Assembly (NCBI RefSeq): GCF_009753675.1
Contig: NZ_WQLV01000017.1
Coordinates: 36,872 to 100,871, forward strand
Length of the DNA stretch: 64,000 nt
Reading direction: 5' to 3'
Origin: Parasedimentitalea huanghaiensis
GTDB taxonomy: Bacteria; Pseudomonadota; Alphaproteobacteria; Rhodobacterales; Rhodobacteraceae
In this document: one piece after another, positions 43,702-51,249 of the stretch
Layout: every line of letters starts with the position of its first letter
Numbering within the stretch: position 1 is the stretch's first letter
Made by a program: the position numbers and the translations under genes
Notes under the pieces: generated by a model
Seen by the model: only the letters and a program-made list of their open reading frames with translations
Databases searched by the model: none
Told to the model about the DNA's origin: nothing

Positions 43702-43714
43702 GAACACTGTATAC
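43702..43714. promoter_or_regulatory. GntR-type operator upstream of GS-like gene
   Basis: GAACAC-T-GTATAC, two mismatches from the perfect palindrome at 43605. It shares the segment CTGTATACAAAAA with the P450/hydrolase site at 40908-40920. It lies 43 bp before the GTG start of the ligase gene. Confidence 0.7.
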
Positions 43715-43757
43715 AAAAAGATATATATACGCCGCTACATTTACCTGGGAGAGCCAC

Positions 43758-45053
43758 GTGACCAAAGAAATTTACCCATTGCCCGAAGGCACCCATACCG
43801 TGGTACTTGGTGTTGGGGATGTGAACGGGTACATGCGCGGCAAGCGTATTCCGGCCACCCAGTGGGAGCGAACCTGTAAAGACGGCAACGCCATCATTGC
43901 AGCGATGTTTGCGTTGGATATGACCAGCGACGTTTGGGATACGCCTTATTGCAGCTTCGACAATGGCTATGTCGATATGCACATGTTCCCGCTGAATGCT
44001 CCTGTTGCCTGTCCATTTGAACCAGGTGTTGCAATCACCCTGGCCTATGCTGAGGGCATGGATCACCAACCGGTGCCAATCGATCCGCGTGGCGCGTTGC
44101 TAAAGCAAGTCGAGCGTGCAGCTGCACAGGGATATCAGGTGCAGGTTGGTACAGAATTGGAGTTCTATCTATTGGATCCGGAAACCGGGCTGCCCACCAT
44201 TCAGGGCAATCAAGTCTACGGCATCAATAGAATGGCAGAACTGGAGCATGTGCTGGGGCCGATCCGCGAGGATTTGACCGCGATGGGTATTCCGATTGAG
44301 CAGTCGAATCCCGAATATGCGGCGGGGCAGGTCGAGGTGAACATTCGCTATGACGAAGCCGTTCTGGCCGCCGACCGCATCATTCTGTTCCGCGCTATGG
44401 TGAAGCAGGTCGCAGCAAAGCATGGCTATCTCGCTACCTTTATGGCCAAGCCATTCATCGCTGAATCGGGAAGCGGTTTCCACACTCATTACTCTCTGTG
44501 GAAAGATGGCAAAAACGCTTTTGCTCAAGATGGCAAGATTAACCAAACGGGCCTAGCGTTTGTCGCGGGATTGCAAAACCGTATGGTCGAGATGTCCTTG
44601 GCGGGGTCGACCACCCCCAACGCCTATAAACGGCGCCAGCCTTATACCTTCTGCCCAGTGAACAACAGCTGGGGGTATGACAACCGGACGGTAGGGTTGC
44701 GGGTGATCGAAGGCGGAGATTCTGCGGTGAGGGTAGAGAAACGCGATGCCTCGGCTGACGTGAACCCCTATTACCTGTTGGCCTGTGATATCGCGGCCGG
44801 ATTGGAAGGCATCGAAAACGGCAGTGAGCCCGGTCCCGTGACCAAGGGCGATGCATATGCTGATAATCCTGCGGATATGTTGCCACTTACCCTTGATGAA
44901 GCTGTGGCGCAGGCCAAAAACTCCACTTTCATGTCAGAGGTCTATGGACAGGACCGGCTGGATATCGCCGTCAAGCAATCCGAACGCGAAATTGAGTTTG
45001 TTCGACAGCAGGTTACGGCAGTGGAGACGGAGCGCTACCTGCGAAACCTGTAG
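43758..45053 (+). CDS. Glutamine-synthetase-family ligase (gamma-glutamyl-amine ligase-like)
   Basis: 431 residues, starting at GTG 43758 after GGGAGAG. GS core motifs are SNPEYAAGQVEVNIRYDE (metal-binding Glu), KPF...GSGFHTHYSLW (the HxH metal/ATP loop), the NNSWGYDNRTVGLR substrate loop and VEKRDASADVNPYY (Arg/Glu site). The N-terminal beta-grasp is short, and the protein is closer to GlnA3/PuuA/IpuC-like ligases than to housekeeping GlnA. Such enzymes couple glutamate to an amine; the amine is unknown here. Followed 139 bp later by an ABC transporter operon. Confidence 0.88.
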   Translation: MTKEIYPLPEGTHTVVLGVGDVNGYMRGKRIPATQWERTCKDGNAIIAAMFALDMTSDVWDTPYCSFDNGYVDMHMFPLNAPVACPFEPGVAITLAYAEGMDHQPVPIDPRGALLKQVERAAAQGYQVQVGTELEFYLLDPETGLPTIQGNQVYGINRMAELEHVLGPIREDLTAMGIPIEQSNPEYAAGQVEVNIRYDEAVLAADRIILFRAMVKQVAAKHGYLATFMAKPFIAESGSGFHTHYSLWKDGKNAFAQDGKINQTGLAFVAGLQNRMVEMSLAGSTTPNAYKRRQPYTFCPVNNSWGYDNRTVGLRVIEGGDSAVRVEKRDASADVNPYYLLACDIAAGLEGIENGSEPGPVTKGDAYADNPADMLPLTLDEAVAQAKNSTFMSEVYGQDRLDIAVKQSEREIEFVRQQVTAVETERYLRNL

Positions 45054-45192
45054 AAACGGTTGCTGGCTACGGTTTTCAACGACAGCAAACCGATGTGATT
45101 CAGTGTTACGTTTTGTGGGTATAGCTGAAGAAAAATATCATTTTTGTTGAATTATACGTGAATGTAGCGTGTGAGAAAACGAGGAGGAGCGC

Positions 45193-47094
45193 ATGTCGCA
45201 AGTGGATCTGAATATGGCTTCGAGTGAGATCGCCGCAACGCGTAAGGCGCGTTTGGACACGCGCGGGCGGCAATCCTTTTGGTCCGTTGTGATCATTGCC
45301 CCGGCTCTAAGTGCACTCCTGTTGTTCTTTGCTGGCTTTGGGCTTGCCAATGACAGCTTGCTGAAACTGGCCACGATCAACGTGATTGCCGGGCTTGGGG
45401 TTGGGTTGTTTTGCGGTGGCACCGGGATCCTGTCTCTGGCCCATATTTCGTTCTTTGGAATAGGGGCCTACGTTGCATCCTGGTTCACCATTCCACCGGC
45501 AATCAAGGGCTTTCTGTTGCCTTCGATGCCGTTTTCCATTCAGCAGGCCGATTGGCCGTTGTGGCTGGCGCTGGTGCCGGCTGTCGCGGCTGCGGTTCTG
45601 GTTGGATTGCTGACCGGAATGGTGATGCGGCGGCTTCGCGATACTGCTGCGGTTATTGCCAGTTTTGGGTTTTTGATCATCTCCTATCTTCTTTTTATCG
45701 GGCTAAAGCCGCTGACCAATGGAAAGCAGTCGCTGTACAGTATTCCCAGAGATGCCCTCGGTTGGCCATTGATCCTGGTTGCGTTGGTTGTGGCGCTGAT
45801 TGTGGCCTATGCGGCCAAAGCGAGCATTGCCGGACGTAACGCCGAGGCCACCCGCGAAGATGAACAATCCGCGCGTTCGATTGGTATCGTTTCAGACAAC
45901 TCCATCCTGTTCTTATGGGTTGTCAGCGCCGCAATCATGGGGCTGGCCGGGGCCTTGTTTGTGCATGTCGTTGGAGTTGCGGCGCCGTCCGCCTTTTATC
46001 TGGATAAGACATTTGCCCTGATTGTTATGGTCATAATCGGTGGATACCGCTCGCTCACCGGGGCTGTTGTTGGTGCGGTCATTGTGACCTTCGCTGAGGA
46101 GGTTTTTAAGAAGACTGAAGAGTTTTTGGGCGGTTTCGCCGGTCAGGAGCTTATTGGCGGCATCATTATGCCACAGGTTTTTGGCCTAACCGCGCTGGCA
46201 TTTTCGGTGATGATCCTGCTGGTTCTATACTACCGGCCTGATGGTATCGCTGGCTACAAAGAAGTAGCGACACTGCCTTGGGTCCAGCGACGCTTGGATG
46301 GGTGGTTTGGCACGGCAAATTCCAACATCGCCCCTGCGCATTACCGAGTTTCGGAGGCGGCCCGGCTTAAAACCGTAGATCTGCACAAAAGCTATGGTGG
46401 GTTTGTCGCCATGAGCGGCACCAACCTGGAAGTGAAGGCTGGCCAGATTGTTGGGCTGATTGGTCCCAATGGCGCCGGCAAAAGTACATTCATCAATGTG
46501 ATCACCGGTAATTTGTTTGCCACCAGCGGCTCGATCTCTCTGAATGATCAGGATGCAACGCTGTGGAGTGCCAACAAGCTAGCGAAATCCGGCATGGGCC
46601 GCACATTTCAGAACATCCGGGTATTTGGCTCGCTGACGGTGCTGGAAAATGTCCTGACAGCGGTGAATGTCGCTCGACCCGAGCTGGGTTCTGTTGCGGC
46701 AGAGGATAAAGCCCGCGCCTGGCTACATGCTCTGAATCTGGATGCTGTGGCGCAAACATCAGCCGAGGCGCTGGCCTATGGGGATCAACGTCGATTGGAG
46801 ATTGCCCGAGCTTTGGCCCTGGAGCCTGATTTCCTACTGCTTGATGAGCCGGTTGCTGGGATGAACCACCAGGAAACCGAAGCTTTGACCGCACTGTTGC
46901 GGCAAGTGGTGGCTGATATTGGCTGCGGCATCCTATTGGTCGAGCATGATCTGCCGATGGTGATGGCGCTGTGTGACCACATCTATGTCGTCAACAAAGG
47001 CGAACAGATTGCCGACGGAACGCCCGCTGAAATACGCGCCAATCCAGTCGTGATCGAAGCCTATATCGGCCAAGAATTGGATGACCCTCACTAA
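45193..47094 (+). CDS. Fused branched-chain-amino-acid-type ABC permease and ATPase (LivM-LivG)
   Basis: 633 residues: a LivM-type permease (about residues 30-355, eight hydrophobic segments, with the FGIGAYVASWF loop and the VVGAVIVTFAEEVF C-terminal part) fused to a LivG-type ATPase (about 390-633). Walker A GLIGPNGAGKST, signature ALAYGDQRRLEIARAL, Walker B FLLLDEP and the switch VEHDLPMVMALCDHI are intact. It would act with the LivK, LivF and LivH products that follow. Substrate unknown, probably the amine or amino-acid substrate of this island. GAGGAGG lies upstream of ATG 45193. Confidence 0.92.
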   Translation: MSQVDLNMASSEIAATRKARLDTRGRQSFWSVVIIAPALSALLLFFAGFGLANDSLLKLATINVIAGLGVGLFCGGTGILSLAHISFFGIGAYVASWFTIPPAIKGFLLPSMPFSIQQADWPLWLALVPAVAAAVLVGLLTGMVMRRLRDTAAVIASFGFLIISYLLFIGLKPLTNGKQSLYSIPRDALGWPLILVALVVALIVAYAAKASIAGRNAEATREDEQSARSIGIVSDNSILFLWVVSAAIMGLAGALFVHVVGVAAPSAFYLDKTFALIVMVIIGGYRSLTGAVVGAVIVTFAEEVFKKTEEFLGGFAGQELIGGIIMPQVFGLTALAFSVMILLVLYYRPDGIAGYKEVATLPWVQRRLDGWFGTANSNIAPAHYRVSEAARLKTVDLHKSYGGFVAMSGTNLEVKAGQIVGLIGPNGAGKSTFINVITGNLFATSGSISLNDQDATLWSANKLAKSGMGRTFQNIRVFGSLTVLENVLTAVNVARPELGSVAAEDKARAWLHALNLDAVAQTSAEALAYGDQRRLEIARALALEPDFLLLDEPVAGMNHQETEALTALLRQVVADIGCGILLVEHDLPMVMALCDHIYVVNKGEQIADGTPAEIRANPVVIEAYIGQELDDPH

Positions 47095-47133
47095 CAAAAA
47101 AATCAAACAAGACATGCAATAAGGGAGAAGAGA

Positions 47134-48294
47134 ATGTTCAGAAAAGCCATAGTGTCAGGGGCTCTGGTCGCCTCGCTAGCACTGCCAGCCATCGCTGAGG
47201 AATTTGTTATTGGGGCGGTGAACGCCAAAACCGGGTTCATGGCGTCGTATGACGCTCCCTTTATGCAGGGCGTGTCGATGTTTGTTGCCGAGGCAAACGA
47301 ACGGGGTGGTCTGGCAGGACAATATCCCATTCGGCTGATTGAACGTGATGACCGGTCGGACATTCAGCAATCCACAATCTCTACCTCGGAAATCCTGTCT
47401 GATGAAAAACTAGATCTGTTCATCACCTCGGCGTTGGTTCCTTATGCTGTTTCCGCCGGAATGCAGGCCCTGTCGCAGGGCATGATGACGGCACATGGCA
47501 TTGCATCGCAGCCAACCATCCCGGCGCGTCTGGGCGAGGGCAGCTTTCTGGTGATGATGTCGGATGCCCACATGGGCGCGGTGAACGCTAAATATGCGCT
47601 GGACGACCTGAGTGCCAAAACGGCCTATATCATCAGCTCCGACTTTGACCCGTTTACAGAATTCACGCCGCTCTACTTCCAGGAGGTGTTTGAAGCGGGT
47701 GGTGGCAAGGTTGTTGGCCATTCCGAATTTGCTTACGACCAGCAAGAATTCTCTTCGATGGTGGCGGCAATTAAAGCCCTGCCAGAGCAGCCGGATGTCA
47801 TAATGGGGATGACATTTGACAATGACTTCCCGATCTTCATCAACCAGTTGCGTGCAGCTGGGATCACCTCAACTTATCTGGGCACAGATGTTTTGGATCA
47901 GCCTGCCGTGCGTGGCTTGGGTGAGGTTGTTGAAGGGGTACATTACCTGACCATGGCGGCACCAAACGCCAGTGACGATGCTGCCTCTTTTGTTGACCGT
48001 TTCAAAGTGGCCTACGGTGGCGATGATAGCTTTTACCCGGCGATGGTTGGATATTCCTTCATGCGTCTGGTTGAGCAGGCCTCGATCAATGCGGGTAGCG
48101 GTGATGCCAAAGCCATTCGGGCCGCGTTTGCGGAGTTAGAGGACGTGACGACCGAGATCGGCAGCGTAACGCTGAAAGGCTACGGCGCCTTGCCGAACCT
48201 GCCAGTGCACATCATGCGGATCGAAGGTGGCGAAGGGGTTTATGTAAAATCCACTCTGCTGACCGCAGATGAGATTCCTGACTCCCGTATCTAA
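47134..48294 (+). CDS. ABC transporter substrate-binding protein, LivK type
   Basis: 386 residues with a signal peptide (MFRKAIVSGALVASLALPAIA, cleavage about residue 21). A leucine/isoleucine/valine-binding (peripla_BP_6) fold follows: NAKTGFMASYDAPFMQGVSMFVAEANERGGLAG and the RSDIQQSTISTSEILSDEKLDLFITSA hinge region. Unlike many LivK proteins it has no lipobox. The ligand is not predictable; amides, amines and branched-chain acids are all known for the family. It lies between the fused LivMG and LivF genes and ends before a hairpin at 48307-48330. Confidence 0.92.
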   Translation: MFRKAIVSGALVASLALPAIAEEFVIGAVNAKTGFMASYDAPFMQGVSMFVAEANERGGLAGQYPIRLIERDDRSDIQQSTISTSEILSDEKLDLFITSALVPYAVSAGMQALSQGMMTAHGIASQPTIPARLGEGSFLVMMSDAHMGAVNAKYALDDLSAKTAYIISSDFDPFTEFTPLYFQEVFEAGGGKVVGHSEFAYDQQEFSSMVAAIKALPEQPDVIMGMTFDNDFPIFINQLRAAGITSTYLGTDVLDQPAVRGLGEVVEGVHYLTMAAPNASDDAASFVDRFKVAYGGDDSFYPAMVGYSFMRLVEQASINAGSGDAKAIRAAFAELEDVTTEIGSVTLKGYGALPNLPVHIMRIEGGEGVYVKSTLLTADEIPDSRI

Positions 48295-48306
48295 AGATAA
48301 TCCTGT

Positions 48307-48330
48307 CCGCAGCGGTAAAGGTCGCTGCGG
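48307..48330 (+). terminator. Stem-loop between livK-type and livF-type genes
   Basis: CCGCAGCG and CGCTGCGG form a perfect 8-bp stem around GTAAAGGT, followed by CTCGCTTTT. It lies 12 bp after the binding-protein stop within the operon, consistent with partial termination or 3' protection of the binding-protein mRNA. Confidence 0.6.
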
Positions 48331-48349
48331 CTCGCTTTTGAGGTAAAAT

Positions 48350-49066
48350 ATGACCACCCCATTGCTTGAGGTTTCAAACCTGAATGTGTCCTACGGCCCA
48401 ATTGCTGCGGTGCGCGGAATATCCTTTTGTGTGAACGCCGGTGAACTGGTTACGATCATTGGAGCCAATGGCGCTGGGAAGACGTCAACCCTAAACGCCA
48501 TCACGGGCCTTGCGACGGTGGCCTCCGGGACGATTTCTTTTGACGGTACTGACTTGCTGTCGCTACCCGTTGAACGCAAGGCACAGCTAGGCATTGGGGT
48601 ATCACCAGAAGGGCGCCGGGTCTTTGGTGATCTGACGGTCCGCGAAAACCTGATCGCCGGTGGCATCAGTTTACCTGCGCGACAAGCTGAGGCCCGGATC
48701 GATACGCTGGTAGAGCGGTTCCCCATTCTCAAAGAGAGAATTGACCAAGAGTCAGGAACGCTGTCTGGCGGCGAGCAGCAGATGTTGGCCATTGCACGTG
48801 GGTTGATGACGTCACCCCGGTTTTTGATTCTTGATGAGCCCTCTTTGGGGCTGGCGCCCAAGATTGTGTCGCAGGTGTTTGAGTTGGTGCAGCAACTGAA
48901 TCAGGAAGGGGTGTCCATCCTGTTGGTCGAACAAAACGTGCGCAAAAGTCTGGCCATTGCCCATCGCGCCTATGTGATGGAACTGGGCCAAATTGTCAGA
49001 GATGGGGATGCCAGCAACCTGGCCGCGGACCCTACTATTCATCAAGCCTATCTGGGAGCCGCCTAA
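48350..49066 (+). CDS. ABC transporter ATP-binding protein, LivF type
   Basis: 238 residues, second ATPase of the transporter. Walker A GANGAGKTST is near residue 38, the signature reads TLSGGEQQMLAIARGL, Walker B FLILDEPSLGLAP and the switch LLVEQNVRKSLAIAH. The LivF-specific SPEGRRVFGDLTVRENL segment distinguishes it from LivG. It overlaps in function with the fused LivG domain to form the heterodimeric motor. A GGGAG lies near its end and sets the start of the following permease gene. Confidence 0.94.
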   Translation: MTTPLLEVSNLNVSYGPIAAVRGISFCVNAGELVTIIGANGAGKTSTLNAITGLATVASGTISFDGTDLLSLPVERKAQLGIGVSPEGRRVFGDLTVRENLIAGGISLPARQAEARIDTLVERFPILKERIDQESGTLSGGEQQMLAIARGLMTSPRFLILDEPSLGLAPKIVSQVFELVQQLNQEGVSILLVEQNVRKSLAIAHRAYVMELGQIVRDGDASNLAADPTIHQAYLGAA

Positions 49067-49067
49067 T

Positions 49068-49955
49068 ATGGATCAGGTCATTCAATTCGCGGTCTCCGTC
49101 CTCAGCCTTGGTGGCACCTATGCCTTGCTCGCGCTTGGATTGGCGATTGTGTTCAGCTTGCTGGGGTTTCTAAATTTTGCCCATGGCGATCTGATGACAA
49201 TCTGCGGCTATGGGTTGTACTTTTTGCTGCTAAGGGGTGTTCCGTTTTTGGTGGCGGTCCCCATCGCAATCGCTCTGGCGGGTCTGGTGGCGGTGTTGAT
49301 GGAGCGGATCGCTTTTCGGCCGCTGCGTGGCCGCAGCCCGATGTCGCTGTTGATTACGTCTTTTGCGGTTTCTCTGGCTCTGCATGTCTGTTTTCAGATT
49401 TTCATTAGCCCCAAGTCCAAACCGGTTCCGGTACCGAACTTTCTGTCCGGTTATTTCACCTTTGGCGATGTCTATGTCAGCAAAGCGCAGATCATTGCTA
49501 TTGTGATATCTGTTGCTGCGCTGCTGCTTTTGAATGGGCTGCTGACGCGGACACGTATGGGCATTGCACTACGCGCCTCGGCAACGGATTTTGATGTTGC
49601 GCGGATCATGGGTATCAATGCCAATAAGGTCATCATGATCGCTTTTGCTTTGTCGGGCGTATTGGCGGGTATCGCTGCGGTGATCTGGATTGCGCAACGT
49701 GGTGCGGTCTATCCGGCGATGGGGTTGACCCCGATGATTAAGGCACTGATTGCGGTGATCATTGGTGGGCTATCCAGTCCTAAAGGCGCACTGTACGGTG
49801 GGTTTTTACTCGGATTGCTTGAAAGCACATTCCTGTTTGTTCTGCCGGATGAATTTGTTTTGTACAGGGATGCAGCGGTTCTGATTGCGCTGATTTCATT
49901 TCTGATGCTGCGTCCAAATGGAATCGTTGCAAGAAACGCTGAGCCAATGCGGTAA
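49068..49955 (+). CDS. ABC transporter permease, LivH type
   Basis: 295 residues from ATG 49068 (MDQVIQFAVSVLSLGGTYALLALGLAIVFS), only 1 bp after the livF-type stop. LivH motifs are FLNFAHGDLMTICGYG and FRPLRGRSPMSLLITSFAVS, then the ATPase-contact GIALRASATDFDVARIMGINANKVI. About eight membrane segments. It completes the transporter; the order fused MG, K, F, H differs from the E. coli livKHMGF order. The next gene, IclR, is convergent. Confidence 0.93.
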   Translation: MDQVIQFAVSVLSLGGTYALLALGLAIVFSLLGFLNFAHGDLMTICGYGLYFLLLRGVPFLVAVPIAIALAGLVAVLMERIAFRPLRGRSPMSLLITSFAVSLALHVCFQIFISPKSKPVPVPNFLSGYFTFGDVYVSKAQIIAIVISVAALLLLNGLLTRTRMGIALRASATDFDVARIMGINANKVIMIAFALSGVLAGIAAVIWIAQRGAVYPAMGLTPMIKALIAVIIGGLSSPKGALYGGFLLGLLESTFLFVLPDEFVLYRDAAVLIALISFLMLRPNGIVARNAEPMR

Positions 49956-50018
49956 GGGCAATGGCTCCGCCATTTGTGATTTCGAGGGTTGCCCTCAGCA
50001 CTACTCTGGAACACGCGG

Positions 50019-50831
50019 CTAGTGCGTCTGCAACGGTTCCTCCTGGGCCGTTGTCATCGCGCTGGCGTTTGTTGTCTCAGCCTCTATGACGGAACAATGC
50101 TGGATCGCTGCCGAGGCCCGGATGGCTTGTGCCTGAAGCACCTGTAAGGCGCGGTTTTGGATGATGGGCGTGATACGAGCGGTGGGGCCAACGATGCCGA
50201 TGCTGAAAATCGCCCCCAGCCGTTCCACGTTGATCGGAACTGCCACGCTTGAAACACCTTCGTCGATCTCGCCCTCACACACCGCATAGCCATAGCGGCG
50301 CACCTGGTTCAGTTCACGCAGGATTTGTTCGCGGTCCACATGGGTATTGGCGTTGAATCGCAGCGGGTTGGCCTCTAGCAGGTCGTCGCGCAACTCGGTC
50401 TGGATGAAGGCGGCAATGGCCTTGGCAGAGGAACAGGCATGCGCGGGGCGCGGGCCAAGTCCCGGATAGATATAGGAAACCTTGGGGTCGCTTGGGGTTT
50501 CAACATGGATCAGATCAACGCGCCCACCGCGGTAGCGTGCCAAAAAGGCGGTTTCGCCCAGATCCTTGACGGTCTGCATCAGCATGGCCGACACCGCATT
50601 GATCACATGGGCATCCGATTTGCCGGTCAGAGCGATCTTTACAAAGCGCATCCCCAGCACATAGCGGCCGCCGCCGTCGGTCTCTTCGACAAACCCACAG
50701 TCAACCAAGGCGGCGACGTTTCGATAGATCGTCGCCTTGGGCAAGCCAGTCATACTTATCAGATCTGTGATGCTTATTGGCGAAGGAGCGCCAGAAATTG
50801 CTTCCAGAAGGTGTATTAGCCGTTCTTGCAT
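50019..50831 (-). CDS. IclR-family transcriptional regulator
   Basis: 270 residues: an N-terminal winged HTH (MQERLIHLLEAISGAPSPISITDLISMTGLPKATIYRNVAALVDCGFVEE, residues 1-50) and the GAF-like IclR effector domain (VSYIYPGLGPRPAHACSSAKAIAAF, GYAVCEGEIDEGVSSVAVPI). IclR proteins often bind aromatic or organic-acid effectors. It is convergent with the liv-type operon and faces the chemoreceptor gene across a 418-bp gap, so its target could be either operon or an unlinked gene. Confidence 0.9.
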   Translation of the reverse strand: MQERLIHLLEAISGAPSPISITDLISMTGLPKATIYRNVAALVDCGFVEETDGGGRYVLGMRFVKIALTGKSDAHVINAVSAMLMQTVKDLGETAFLARYRGGRVDLIHVETPSDPKVSYIYPGLGPRPAHACSSAKAIAAFIQTELRDDLLEANPLRFNANTHVDREQILRELNQVRRYGYAVCEGEIDEGVSSVAVPINVERLGAIFSIGIVGPTARITPIIQNRALQVLQAQAIRASAAIQHCSVIEAETTNASAMTTAQEEPLQTH

Positions 50832-51249
50832 GATCTTCTCACAATTGGGACCTCATTGCCGTACATTGAGGTAAGCTGTTTTTGCAATGAAAATCCAGCC
50901 GTGTCGCAGTGTGTTGGTGTAGCAAAAGCGCACCCCCCATACCAGCACCTTACCGTCCCAAAGACCAAGGCTTGTTACCAGATTATTTAATTGGAAATTC
51001 GTATAGCGCACCGTGTGGGCAATTTTAAACGTCTTTTGTTTCCTGCTTAGTATTTTTTAACTCTCTTATTCAATCATGCGAATGTAATTAAGTGGCGCGC
51101 TATTGAAAGTTGGGATTTATTGATGCGTTTGGGTGAAATTCACCGAGCGGCCAAGATTGGCCAATTCTAACCGCCGTTCCGTTTAACAAGCTCCTCGTCT
51201 GTCCGATTGTTGGGCAGATCAATTGATATTTGGTAAGATCAGGTGACCT
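50832..51249. other. 418-bp gap upstream of the chemoreceptor gene
   Basis: Noncoding, and A/T-rich at about 50960-51120, as expected for promoters of the divergent IclR and chemoreceptor genes. The recognisable structure is two perfect palindromes at 51132-51162 (separate entries). No tRNA, sRNA terminator or convincing ORF seen. Confidence 0.6.
51132..51162. promoter_or_regulatory. Two perfect palindromes upstream of the chemoreceptor gene
   Basis: GGTGAA-A-TTCACC (51132-51144) and GGCCAA-GA-TTGGCC (51149-51162), both perfect with 6-bp arms and only 4 bp apart, about 90 bp before the start. They look like binding sites for dimeric regulators. The neighbouring IclR protein is one candidate. 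Confidence 0.6.
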
